Assembly: GCA_026008535.1 (NCBI GenBank)
Contig: BRKX01000014.1
Coordinates: forward strand, 18,932,694 to 18,996,693
DNA: 64,000 bases
Direction of reading: 5' to 3'
From: Perilla frutescens
Taxonomy: Eukaryota > Streptophyta > Magnoliopsida > Lamiales > Lamiaceae
Shown here: positions 1 through 10,627 of the stretch, one piece after another
How the letters are laid out: each line of letters begins with the position of its first letter
Position numbering within the stretch: position 1 is the first letter of the stretch
Notes under the pieces: generated by a model
Databases searched by the model: none
Told to the model about the DNA's origin: nothing
Seen by the model: only the letters and a program-made list of their open reading frames with translations
Made by a program: the position numbers and the translations under genes

Positions 1-426
1 CCCGTGGAAATCGAGCATAAGGCATATTGGGCTGTGAGGAAGATCAATTTTGAGTTCCAAGAAGCTGGAGTTGAGAGAGCTCATCAATTGTTGGAGTTGG
101 AGGAATGGAGAAACGAAGCTTTTGAGAATTCATGCATCTATAAGGAGAGGGCTAGCAAATTCCATGATCGTGTCATCAAGCAAAGGGAGTTCGCCCCTGG
201 AGATGAAGTTCTTGTTTATGATTTACGATTGAGATTATTTCCAGGCAAACTTAAATCAAGGTGGACGGGTCCATTTATAGTGTACAAGACAAGTTGGAAT
301 AGCACCTGTGACTTATTGCGTGCCAATGGAAGCACGTTTGCAGTCAATGGACACCGCCTCAAACACTACTTCCGGCACCCACCGGAAGAAAGGAATTTAC
401 GGGTCACACTTCTCAATGATCCATGA
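1..426 (+). CDS. Pol polyprotein 3' end: integrase C-terminal region
   Basis: About 140 residues of open frame end at the stop at 424-426; the start is outside the window. The translation contains the stretch after the integrase core, with ELEEWRNEAFENSCIYKER, then a basic segment and the LFPGKLKSRWTGPF block that is diagnostic for the integrase C-terminal (chromodomain-lacking) module of Athila/Tat elements. The normal role of this part is binding of the retrotransposon DNA ends and target during integration. No stop interrupts it here. The remaining integrase core, with its D,D,E residues, is upstream and not visible. Confidence 0.85.
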   Translation, partial: PVEIEHKAYWAVRKINFEFQEAGVERAHQLLELEEWRNEAFENSCIYKERASKFHDRVIKQREFAPGDEVLVYDLRLRLFPGKLKSRWTGPFIVYKTSWNSTCDLLRANGSTFAVNGHRLKHYFRHPPEERNLRVTLLNDP

Positions 427-1488
427 GCCTCCATGAGGTATCGTCTAGATAAAGACGTTAAATGAAGCACTTGGTGGGAGGTAACCCACAGTTTTTAGTT
501 TTCTTTTAGGTTTTGCTTTGTTTTGTTTTGTTTTCCATTTTTTTAGACTTTTAGTTATTTTCGTGTGTTGGGGTGTACCCCTTTTTGTTAAATTAGGAAT
601 AAAAAAAAATATATTTCGGTACGGACCGTGCCGTCCAACAGCACGGCCCGTGCCGCTGAGCATAACGCGGCTACAAACTCGCGGTAGTGATGGCACGGAC
701 CGTGCCGTCATACAGCACGGCCCGTGCCGCGCGACACGCCCAGCCCGCGTACGTTTAAGTTCCAGGTTAGTTCTCTCTCTCTTTCACATTCACACACACA
801 CACACGCGCAACTTGGTAAGAAAACTCGATTTCTCCCTCTCCCATCCTCCTAGGACTCGATTTCTCCCTCTTCTCCCCCCTCCATTTTCTACTCTTGGCC
901 TTGGGTTCTCTTCCACCATTCCAATTGAGGACATTGCAAGGAAATTTGACTTTTGCCCCAAATTGTGCCCTAGGTCGAATTGTGGTGAATTTCTCTCAAA
1001 AGTTACGCAATTTCTCACCCTCTTTCTCTTTCACGTTGCTTGGTGTTGTTTGACGATGATGGGTAAGCTTGGAATTGATATATTTTGTGATTTTATTCTC
1101 TTTTCTCTTTGGAGCTTTTTATCGAACATGTGGCATGCGTGGGGTTTTGATTGCAATTGAAGATTTTCTCTTATTCTAATGCTTTTCATGCTCTTATGTA
1201 TTCATCGTGGACTTGATGTTGTAGTTGAGAGGCATTTGTGGGGGGGGGTGCATGTTTGATTTTGAGGTGGAATTTGATTATTTTGGTGCATAGAGGAATG
1301 AATGGGGGGTGAATTTTGCTTTAGGCTAGCTTTTGAATTTTGGTTGTTGGCCTTGGCCTTGATATTTCCCTCTTTACATAGGTTAGGGTGTGTGAGTGTT
1401 TTTGAAACCAATAGGGTGAACTTTTGCTTTAATTTTTTTGTCTATCGTGGGCTTATTTTTGTTCGTTTTAGGTACCACATTGTGCCTC
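427..1488 (+). other. Athila spacer between pol and third ORF
   Basis: This stretch has no coding capacity I trust. At 459-491 it carries the GAAGCACTTGGTGGGAGG-type motif that commonly follows pol in Athila/Tat elements. Four GC-rich palindromic units (core GGCACGG-CCGTGCC) lie at 618-633, 641-656, 692-706 and 715-729; the same units recur in the 3' LTR. A pyrimidine-rich tract with AG just before 1471 and GT-AAG-like sites near 814 and 1062 could be splice sites for a subgenomic RNA of the downstream ORF. That last point is inference. Confidence 0.55.
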
Positions 1489-2852
1489 ATGGCGCCAAGG
1501 ATTGCTCGAGGTCAACGTGGAGGACGGGGAGCGGCCCCCGAAAACCCCAATGACCCACTCAATTTTGGGGTTGTTTTGAATGACTTTGAACATCGTGACC
1601 GTTGGGACCGGCTTGTTCAATTGGAGTGTCTTCCCTCTCGTTACCCGGACACTTCCGTGCTTCGCGCTATTGGGTTGAATGATGATTTTTGGAACCTTTG
1701 CCAGTGGGGAGGGGTCAGTTATGTTTTGGAAGGACAATGGCCCTCCTATCGCAGAATGATGTTGGAGTTTTTGAGTACTATCTCCTGTTACAAACGGAGA
1801 GGCGCCCGATACCCGTCTAGTATTTCCTTTCAGCTGGACAATCGCTCCTTCACCATCTCCTTGGAAGATTTGAATGCAATTTTCCACAATGCGTGCAGAA
1901 ATCCTACCGAGTACGCTTGGAAAGATGACGCCTTCTGGAAGGCTATCACGAGGGTGAATGAAGCTGACCCTGGCTCTAGCTTCCGGCCTCACACGGCCAA
2001 GGCCTTCATGATCCGCAACCCCGTCTTCCACTTCCTGTAAAGAGCGTGTGCAAATGCTCTTTTTGCTAGATATGATAGCGGCACTGTGCAAAGCCGGGAG
2101 ATCTTCTACTTGTGGTGTGCTCTGAAGCGTCAGAATTTTAATCTGGGGGCCCACATAGCTTCACACTTGAGCCACGCAGCCGCCAAGAAAAGCGGCGTTC
2201 TCATTTGTGACGGCATCATCACGCCTATTACGGAGTATTGCGGGATTGACTTCACTGATTGGGAGGTACTGCCTGGAAATATGGTGATGTCTGTCGAGAC
2301 GTTGATTAACATGGATGTCATACGCGTGGATCGGGCTGGAAGGTGTTTCTTCACTCAAAAGTCGGCAGGCCATTTTCCCTTGCCAAATCGTCATCTGACG
2401 AGAGTGTCCGACTGGCGCCACTCCGAAAACTGGAGTATGTCTTCACCGGCCCATCAAGCCGCTATGACCGCCACTCAGCCGGTGTTGCCCTTTCGAGCAC
2501 GTGCGGCAGAGTTAGCGGATGATGAAGATGCTGACGCGGAGGAGGAGGCCGAGCAGTCTGCTAAGGATGATGGCGGAGCAAGTACCGGGGGTGCTGACTC
2601 GCAGGTGGATACTGATGCCCCTCTAGTTTACAAGTCGGGGGACATCGTCGATCTCGCTCCTGCTCTCAAGAGGAGCGCTTGGAGGATGTGGAAAGCCGTT
2701 TCTCATCGGTCGAATCTAAGATGCAAGGACTGCGGGGCGAGTTCACCCATATGAACGTGCGTGTAGGAGCCATCGACTCGAATGTAGCTACGATGCTACA
2801 AATGATGCAGCAGTGGGGGTTGCAGTTTCCCCCTCACCCGCCTCCGCCCTGA
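1489..2852 (+). pseudogene. Broken third ORF of the Athila-like element
   Basis: The frame starts with ATG at 1489, shortly after an AG acceptor-like site, and encodes a protein beginning MAPRIARGQRGGRG. It contains WPSYRRMMLEFL, a segment ending FSISLEDLNAIF-like, then a long acidic region (DDEDADAEEEAEQ) and a short coiled-coil tail. Such plant retrotransposon ORF proteins of unknown function sit where an env gene would be; no signal peptide or membrane segment is obvious. Two defects are visible: an in-frame TAA at 2038-2040 and a frameshift between about 2640 and 2667, after which the C-terminal coiled coil continues in the third frame to a stop at 2850-2852 following a proline-rich end. 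The copy is therefore dead. Confidence 0.75.
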
Positions 2853-2867
2853 TTCCTGTTGAGGTTA

Positions 2868-2956
2868 GGATTCAAGGTTTTCCCGTCCATTTCTTCAAAC
2901 TTATGCTCGTTTGAGTATAAGTTTGGGGGCGTGGATGGACGTTATGCCTTGAATCC
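2868..2956 (+). other. Three-tier nested hairpin holding an internal polypurine-like motif
   Basis: Sixteen bases after the third-ORF stop, three nested perfect stems can be read: 10 bp (2868-2877 with 2947-2956, GGATTCAAGG/CCTTGAATCC), 7 bp (2884-2890 with 2935-2941) and 9 bp (2896-2904 with 2917-2925). The inner right arm overlaps AAGTTTGGGGGC at 2919-2930, which resembles the true polypurine tract at 4258-4269. The pairing is seen directly; any role as an RNA structure, export or packaging signal is inference. Confidence 0.65.
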
Positions 2957-3657
2957 CCGCTCTAAGAATTTCTTTTAATCGCTTTTTGCATTTAGTTAGT
3001 CCATTTGCATTAGTTAGGGGTTTAGGCTGTAAGCACGTTTATTGCTTTCTAGTATAATGTCGGGTGTGTGATGGATTGGATTATTCTCAGGCTATGTATT
3101 GTGATGAATGATGATTGCCAATGATGAATGTTGGGTTTGTTGATATTGATTGTCTTTATTGAGTTTACTATGAGCATGATAGGTGCAATTGCGACGAATT
3201 GCTTGGTTGTCTTGACCTGTGACGGTCCTGTGAGAATTTGCGCCTTATTTTCATTTTATTGAGTGTGAATGCTGGGTTATTGTTGAATGTCTAGAACTTG
3301 CCTCTTGTCTGCTCAAGTTTAACAGAATGTTGTGGGATTTTGAGATGATTTAAGGCCATTTTTGTTAACCCTCTTCTTATCTTGTGCATTCTTGGCCAAA
3401 ACAGTTCAAATGTCCATTGTAAGCCCCGTTGAGCTTTTGAGCCATTTTGTTGTTAGCCAATATAATTCAATCTTGTTGTCAATATATTTCTGTTCACGCG
3501 GACTTGTTTGGTGGGTAGAACATTTGAGGAGGGATGAATTGTTTGGTGAAGTTTGGAGAGGATAATTTGATGGAGTGTGACTTGTGAAAAGGAGTAAGAA
3601 GTTGTAATTGTCATATGGCGCTTAGAAAGAAAGAGAAGATTCAATAAAAGAAACAAT

Positions 3658-3689
<32 letters not shown>

Positions 3690-4257
3690 GAAAATGTAGC
3701 TAAGTGGCCAAAGTCATAATTTGGTAATGCTTGTGATTGCATGGTGTTGGAAAAGGAGGAAGAGAATTAGACAAAGTCTTGTTCTACTCGGTTGGTATTG
3801 GGGGTTGAGTGTTAAGTGAGGAAGTAATGAGTGTAATATGTAGCTCAATATGTCCGATTTAGTCACTTGGCCTATATTGTCCCTACCTTGTCCAAAAAGC
3901 CTACATTACAACCCAATTACGAAGTCCTTTTTGATCTTAATTCCACATTTCATTTCATGTAAAGGCGAGATAAGATAATGGGGCAAGCTTATGGTTAATT
4001 CTTCATTATATCCAGTTTTGAGTGCTTATAAATTGCTATCCTAAACACTTGAGAGTGAGTGATACACGAATCCGGTGAGGTCGTTGGTTCAAGGCTAAAG
4101 ACAAGATAGTAGTCGTGTTGTGCAAGAATATTTTTGCTCATTGTGTTCTTGATTTTGATGATTGATATTTCTGGTGTCTGAGGCAATGAATTGTCAAACA
4201 TCCTCTCTGTGCTTGAGTTTAATTCTTTCTTTTGTTTGTTCGATGACGACCAATGAC
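2957..4257 (+). other. Athila 3' noncoding region
   Basis: About 1.3 kb of AT-rich sequence without a supported ORF lies between the nested hairpin and the polypurine tract. It includes an A-rich run at 3650-3690. A long 3' untranslated region is common in Athila elements. I see no second gene here. Confidence 0.5.
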
Positions 4258-4269
4258 TAAGTTTGGGGG
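4258..4269 (+). other. Polypurine tract (plus-strand primer)
   Basis: TAAGTTTGGGGGTG directly precedes the TG-starting LTR. G-rich tracts of this exact type are the usual plus-strand priming site of Athila elements. A near copy sits in the hairpin at 2919-2930. Confidence 0.7.
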
Positions 4270-4272
4270 TGT

Positions 4273-5667
4273 TGATAAACTCGGAATTTGCATGCGTTTC
4301 GGATGTACATTGTACGTATTTTTGGAGTCGAAAGTATGTGTTTGTGATTGTTTTGAAGAGTTTTATGTTGTGTTGGTTCAATCACGGGTTTATCGAGTTT
4401 TGATAGGAAAATCACCTATTTTGGACGTGTTATGAAGTGTACATGGTTACCAGATGGAAGGAGTGCTTGAGTTGAGACCGGGAAGGCAAAAACGGGCCGA
4501 AAAATCACAATTCTGGAGAATGCACAACGGCACGGCCCGTGCCGTCACACGGCACGGACCGTGCTCCGAAGCCAACAACCCTGGGACTCTCAGTACCAAT
4601 GGTACGGACCATGCCGTCGCATGGCACGGACCGTGCCCCGATCCGTAACTCGACACGTGAATTTGCATAACGGCACGGACCGTGCCGTCGCACGGCACGG
4701 CCCGTGCCACACTGTTCCGAAAATCTGGTGCTTTCCTTGTGTGGATCGGTTTTTCCCAAACTATTTAAGACTTCTCTATGGGTGATTTTTGGAGGACTTT
4801 TTCCCTATTATTGAGACGGAAGAGTACGGAGAAGAAGAAGAACGCGAAGAACAAAGACAATTCACCCGACATAAGTTGTTTATGTTATTTTTATTTTTAT
4901 TTCGACTATGAGTTGTATGAATGCTATCGTATTTTATCTGGATTTCTATTTCGCCATGAACGGCTAAACGTTTATTAATTCTAGGGTTTGCAATTGGTGT
5001 TGAAACTATGCAACTGATTTGATTCTGTTATTTTTTCCTTTCGATTATTGTGTTCAAATATTCATGTGCTTCTCTCTCATACATAGATTAGTGGCCATAA
5101 TTCATGTATGCTAGCTAATTAATTTGAGACCTAGCGGAGAAAATTAATTAGCGGATTGAATGAATAATTTGATGCATGTTCTGAGGAATCTGTAGGAGAT
5201 TTAACTGACGATTTAGGGAGTTAATAATTTGTCTAGAGACGAAAGTAATAGGTATTTTGTTGATCTACTACTGCCTTGAGACCTGGCGGAGATAGGTAGT
5301 TTTATTTCTGTTTCTCCACCTTTAATCGAATTAAATTGGGAATTATTAGGATTGAGTTATTGTATAGCGGATACATTTGATGTGCATTCCCTAGGATTAA
5401 TACCTTGTTAATTGTTTGAATTTGTTGAATTATTTTGTTTGCATTATTCGAGTTGTCTTGATTTCGATTGGTCTATTTAGTTGTCGTTTAATTTCGTGTC
5501 TAGTTTTAGAAACCCGAAAAATTGGTCACCTGGATAATAGTGAATTGTTAGCTTAGTATTCAGTTTGGTCAAGTATTCAGTCCCTGTGGATACGATACTT
5601 GGTTTACCAGTTATATTGCAGTCTCCTGTGTTAGTTGCAGTATAGTGCATAATAAATTAGTGCATCA
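4273..5667 (+). repeat. 3' LTR of the Athila-like element
   Basis: The segment starts TGAT and ends ATCA, giving a short terminal inverted repeat, and lies right after the polypurine tract. The 3' end carries the block CCTGTGGATACGATACTTGG at about 5582, a hallmark of Athila LTR ends. Length is about 1.4 kb. The start could be at 4270 (TGTTGAT) rather than 4273. Between 4530 and 4709 there are three pairs of GC-rich palindromes matching those at 618-729. Short ORFs on both strands in this part are by-products of the palindromes. Confidence 0.75.
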
Positions 5668-5810
5668 GGTTCTTTAATAGACGTTGTTGCTGCACATTTC
5701 TAGTCGTATGGGCATCAAAGGCTTTGCTCTAGTCCATATAACTTCCAACAACTTCAAGAAATAATTTTCAGTCACTTGAAAGCAATCGGTATTTTTGAAA
5801 AAGTTTAAAT

Positions 5811-8800
5811 CTATGTTGCTCGGACTTGCCATTTTGGGCCGCACAACCATGTCGACACGACACGACATGGGTGCCGACATACTACACACACCGGATCTGA
5901 CTGAAAAAATCACGACACAACACTTTCTTATCGGAATGTAGCAGATGCGATTTTTAAGTTTTTTCAATCGGGATCTCTGAAACTTGAGTGGCTGATGTAA
6001 ACGTTGTGAAAAAGAGAAATTGAGACGTACAAAAAGTGAAGATTATGTGAAAAAGAAAAGTCGATGAAGGAGAAAGAAGAAGAAATTTTGATTCATTCTT
6101 ATCTGTCGCATCTCTTGACTAGGGAGGGAGAGAGAAACTATTATTTAATTTAGGGTTTATTAATTTAGGGTTAATGAATGTGGGCTGGACTTGTTAAATA
6201 CTTAAATTCATTGTAACGGGCCAATCTTTTAACTTTTACTCTTTTCAACTTCTACACATATACCGATGTTGCATATATTATATATAGACTCAGAACAGAA
6301 ACTCGTTAACACATAACAGAAACTCGTTAACACAGCAAAAATATTATTTTTCTTCTCCACCATGGCTATGAATCCATCATCCAACTCTCCACGTCCTTCT
6401 AATCTGTATTCTTTTGACAACAAACCACTTTGGAATCATATCAAGGTCCTCTCGATACCATAAGGAGGAGGAGACAATAGAACTTGGTAATGCAACTATT
6501 GCAGTAAAAAAGTTACCGGTTCATATTCTAAAGTGAAGGCTCATTTGTTAAGGATTCCAAATCAGGGTATTGAAGTTTGTAAGGCTCTGAATGAAAGTGT
6601 TCAACGAGCAATCATGCATGAGCATGAGAAGGCTGAATTTTAGAAATCCCAGAAGGACTACAACGAAAGAAAGAAGGCCGAATATGTTTCACTACCCAGC
6701 GGGTCTGATCTTGTACATCATAATAGAAAGAATGGGTACTAGAAAATAGCTACAATTCGGCACTTAGAGACACGGCCGATAAAGAAGCTACTTGAATGTT
6801 CTATGCAAGTGCACTTCCTTTCAACTTTGTAGTATATCCCTACTTCAGGCAATATTCAAGAACATTAGCCAATGAAAATTTATTGGCTACACTCCTCCTA
6901 CATATAACAGGTTGTGGACTACTCTATTTGCACAGGAAATGAGCATATAAATAGGTCACTACAACCAATAAGAGAATCTTGGAGGAAGAAGAGTGTTTCT
7001 ATAGTTTCTGATGGATGGTCTGATCGGTAAAGGAGGCCTCTGATAAATATCATGGCTGCGTCTTCTAGAGGTGTGATGTTTATCAAAGCCATTGATGCAA
7101 GTGGGAACATAAAAGATGCATATTATGTTGCATCGATTTTTGATAATGCGATAAAGAAAGTTGGCAAGGAAAATGTTGTTCAGATCATAACCGATAATGC
7201 GAGCAATTACAAGGCTACTGGAACAATCATTGAGACAAGGTATCCTCAAATCTTTTGGACTCCGTGTGTGGTACATAGTTTGAATTTAGCTTTAAAAAGT
7301 ATTTGTGATCCTTCTGAAAGATCGCCACAATATGCTCATTGCAAGTGGATTTCTGATTTAGTGAATGATATTCAGAATATTCGCATTTTTATTACAAATC
7401 ATAGCATGGCATTGTCTATATATAACAAGCATTCTAAGTTGAGTTTGTTGAGAGTTGCTGATACAAGATTTGCTTCTAGCATTATTATGGTCAAAAGGTT
7501 GAGGGATGTTAAGAAATCACTTGAAATTATGGTTATGGATGCTGATTGGAGAACTTATAGGGATGGAAATAATGAAGCCAAAGCACAAGAGATGAAATAA
7601 TGCATTGTGAATGATGCATGGTGGGATAAGTTAGATTATTTTTTTTTATCTTTCACTGAACCCATTATTAATATATCGAGGGCTGCTGATACTGATACTC
7701 CAATCCTACATTTAATCTATGATATGTGGGACACGATGATTGAGAATGTGAAGAAGATTGTGTTTGATCATGAAGGGAAAGATGTGATTGGTGGTAGTTC
7801 AAGTTTTTTTTGATGTTATTCATCAAATTTTAAAGGCTAGATGGAATAAGAGCAACACCCCCTTGCATTATATGGCACATTCTTTGGTACCAAAGTACTA
7901 TTGTGAAGCATGGCTGCAAGAAGAAACATTGGGAGGAGCTACACAAGTATCTCCAAATGAGGATCATGAAGTTTCTTTACATAGGAGCAAGTGTTTTAAG
8001 AGGATGTTTCAAGATCCAAATGATTTGAAGAAAGTAAATGCCGAATTTGGAGTCTTTTGTAGTGGATCAGACTTCTTCAATTAGCCTCACATTATTGAGG
8101 CTAGAATGTTTGAAGACCCAATCTCTTGGTGGGCTAATTATGGTGCCTCTACACCCTTATTGCAAACTTTGGCTTTCAAATTGCTTTCACAACCAACATC
8201 ATCATCTTGTTGTGAGAGAAACTGGAGCACATATTCGATAATTCAAAGCATCAAAAGAAATAAATTGGAACAGCAAAGGGCTGAAGATCTTGTATTTGTT
8301 CACTGTAATCTTCATTTGATCTCTCGAAAGCAAGAGGAGTACAAGAATGGACCAACAAAATAATGGGACTTGGGTAAGATTTTATATTTGCATGTTCTGA
8401 TGGAATCATAGATATATAATTTTTTTTCATGCAATATTATTGAATATTGATGTATATATTTTATTTATTTTTTATAGTTGGAGATAATATGGCATTGGAT
8501 GGTGACTCCATTGAACTTCCAGAATTATCACTTAGTGAACCGGAGTTGGAGATGATGACTTTGAATGATGAAGAAGAAGAGACCATGGAGTAGAACCATT
8601 TTGTTTGAGACTTTGAGTATTTGTTTATTTTGAAGAGACTGTTTTTGAGATGTTTTGGAGTTTGGACTTGCAGTTATTTATTAATATTTTGTTGCGTGGT
8701 TATATTTAATTTATTAAAAATATTGACATGTCCCCGTACCCGTATCTAAATTTTGGACCCTTTTCGACTGTGTCCAAGTATCCTAGATTTCACAGGTTAA

Positions 8801-8862
8801 GGGGTCGGACACCTAGATATGTACCCATGTCCGACACCCGTACCCGAGTCCGAGCAACATAG
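5811..8862 (+). mobile_element. Degenerate hAT transposon, 3.05 kb
   Basis: Perfect 16 bp terminal inverted repeats are present: CTATGTTGCTCGGACT at 5811-5826 and its complement at 8847-8862. The flanks are GTTTAAAT (5803-5810) and GTTCAATT (8863-8870), an 8 bp target duplication with two mismatches, the length expected for hAT. Subterminal regions are rich in CCGACAC/GTGTCGG motifs on both sides. Inside lies a hAT transposase pseudogene in plus orientation. The element interrupts an ORC1 fragment. Divergence of the target duplication and many stops indicate an old insertion. Confidence 0.85.
6362..8593 (+). pseudogene. hAT transposase pseudogene (BED finger, DUF659, hAT C-terminal dimerisation)
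   Basis: From an ATG at 6362, a BED-type zinc finger can be read around 6490-6600 (CNYCSKKVTGSYSKVKAHLL). A DUF659-like catalytic segment spans about 6950-7600 (SIVSDGWSDR, then IITDNASNYKATG and TPCVVHSLNLALK). The C-terminal dimerisation region is at 8110-8290 (DPISWWANYGASTPLLQTLA, CCERNWSTYSIIQSIKRNKL). An acidic C-terminal exon follows a probable intron and ends at 8593. Functional proteins of this type excise and reinsert hAT elements. Stops occur at about 6461, 6495, 6643, 6740, 7029, 7600 and elsewhere, plus frame changes near 7800 and 8085, so no transposase is made. The frames at 7052-7600, 7607-7813 and 8106-8363 are pieces of this one gene. Confidence 0.82.
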
Positions 8863-9155
8863 GTTCAATTGAATTTACTTTGAGGAAGGTTTGGACTTTT
8901 TCTTCCTATTTTCCAAATAAGTTAGACTTTGACCTATCACTTTAATTGGTGGAAATGGAGCACTGTCAATTACTTATTGATTACTAAAACATGGGATGTT
9001 TGCGGTATTCATACTGTAATTAATTTTAGGTAGCTGCTGTATCCGGAGATGCTCGTGGCGCATTAGAGATCTATAGGCAAGCTGTAGAAGTAGCAGATTT
9101 ATCGTGCTAAAAAGCTGCACTTTCTAGCCCATATGGTTCAGGAAAGGACTTTCCT

Positions 9156-10627
9156 CTTATATTCATTTCGGTGTTCATTTTTTTCTGCATAATATTCAAT
9201 GGTAATGGGAAAGAAATATATTAAGGGGAATTACTATATTGCACTATGCAGGTAATAGTTATTGGAGTATGTATTAAGCTGATATTTTTGTTAAGTTTTT
9301 GTTTCCTTTGGCTGAAGACTGAGGATAAACAATAATAGAACTAGAGACTTTTCTTGTATTGTGAAACTGTGGACTTTCTTAGTTTCTTATTTTCCTTGGT
9401 GGCGCTCCTTAATGAATGAATTAAATATATGAAGCCGACCCCTTTCTGATATTTGGAAAAAATAATAGAATATATCACTTTTTTTCTAATAGATTAGTTT
9501 AAAATACTTAATAATGAAATATTTAATCTTTCAATAATGTAGCCCAGTAGTGTTTAAGATTTTTAGATTTTTCCTGCAAACACATTTTTTCGTACATGTG
9601 AGATCCATCTATATGTGGCCAGGTAGTCTGCTAATAGTATACTCTATCATGTTTTGATTTCTACTGAGTGTCTTTGTCAGCAATCAGCATAGTGCCTCAT
9701 CCGGAAAATGTTATGCTAATAGGCTAATGTATCTTACCCGAAATACTATAATTTTTATGTGATCATATTTACATTCCAATATTGCTCTATTGAAATTCAA
9801 AAAATTGAAGTTTAGTGTATTAGTTGTACATATTGAGCTTCACATGTTTAAAGATTGAGCAGAAAATTAAAAATTGTGTTTTGTTAATGATTAGAGAATT
9901 AACCTAGCCTTTCACCATTATTCACGTATTACAACAATGCAATTATGCTAAAGTTTGAGGAATTAACTGAACAGAGATGAACGCAATTTCTGATAAGGTA
10001 CTAACTAATTTATGAGCATATGCTTCCCAACTCATATGTATGCCAACAATGCATATTTTAAATTACGAGTAGCTATATTTTTAGTCTACGGCTTTGTTTC
10101 TATCTTATCATTGGTGAAGTTGCACTAATCATTCAAGGTATTAAGATGCTATGTAATACATTGACCTTAATAAATTTATATTTTCTTAACACATTTGATA
10201 GTCCCACCTCGCACATGTCCGTAAAATATTTGAAAATATTGAAATCAATAGTCATAATAGAGATATGGCCGAGAAAAATATTATGCCACTCTTGTACGAA
10301 ATATGATTTAATTTTCTCTCTGTTAATTTTCTTTTGTTGTGGTTTTGGGTACCATCTAGCTTTGTTTTAAATTCTCATTTCTAGATGTCTTAAAATTTAC
10401 CCTTTTTTTTCATTATTCACAATATATTTTGATGAGTAACTAGTACCATGAAACATGATATTTATGTAATGTTGACAAAAAATTATTTATTTGGAGAAAT
10501 CAAATGATGTGTCATGTCGGTGAATTTCTTTGGCTGTCAAATCAATATGATTTGTTGATTATATTGTTTGAATATGAAGTCACATAAACTGTGCGATCAT
10601 GTTCATCATCATGTACATGAATATTGT
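9156..10627. other. Intergenic, no gene seen
   Basis: AT-rich sequence with no supported coding region, RNA gene or clear element end. Short ORFs have no recognisable motif. Confidence 0.5.

Larger units (their letters stand above)
1..5667 (+). mobile_element. Athila-like Ty3/gypsy retrotransposon, 3' half
   Basis: The window opens inside a Ty3-type retrotransposon. In order it shows the integrase C-terminus, a conserved-looking post-pol spacer, a third ORF in the position of the env-like ORF of Athila elements, a long noncoding tail, a G-rich polypurine tract and a 3' LTR of about 1.4 kb. This order and the LTR size are typical of the Athila lineage, which is my assignment from family knowledge. 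The 5' LTR, gag, protease and reverse transcriptase lie before the window, so the target duplication cannot be checked. The element is not intact: the third ORF carries a stop and a frameshift. Its LTR abuts an ORC1 pseudogene, so it inserted into or next to that gene fragment. Confidence 0.85.
5668..9155 (+). pseudogene. ORC1: ORC1 gene fragment, interrupted by a hAT transposon
   Basis: Left of the hAT insertion, the translation reads LLLHISSRMGIKG and, after a frameshift, CSSPYNFQQLQEIIFSHLK and FEK. Right of it come IEFTLRK, a GT-AG intron at 8889-9029, and then VAAVSGDARGALEIYRQAVE, followed by another frameshift and DYRAKKL. This series matches the sensor-2/lid part of the AAA+ domain of origin recognition complex subunit 1, which in a working gene loads the MCM helicase. 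The intron is retained, so the fragment arose by DNA duplication and not reverse transcription. It lacks both ends of the gene, carries at least two frameshifts and stops, and is split between FEK and IEF by the transposon. The Athila-like LTR forms its left border. Confidence 0.72.

Noticed and set aside
445..853. Overlapping ORFs on both strands with Arg/Pro-rich products
   Set aside because: They arise from the GC-rich palindromes, which read openly on both strands; the same products appear in the LTR at 4447-4785.
1468..2154. 228-codon minus-strand ORF
   Set aside because: It is the antisense of the third ORF of the Athila-like element and has no recognisable motif.
5674..5967. 97-codon minus-strand ORF
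   Set aside because: It spans the hAT insertion boundary; the plus strand of the left part is ORC1.
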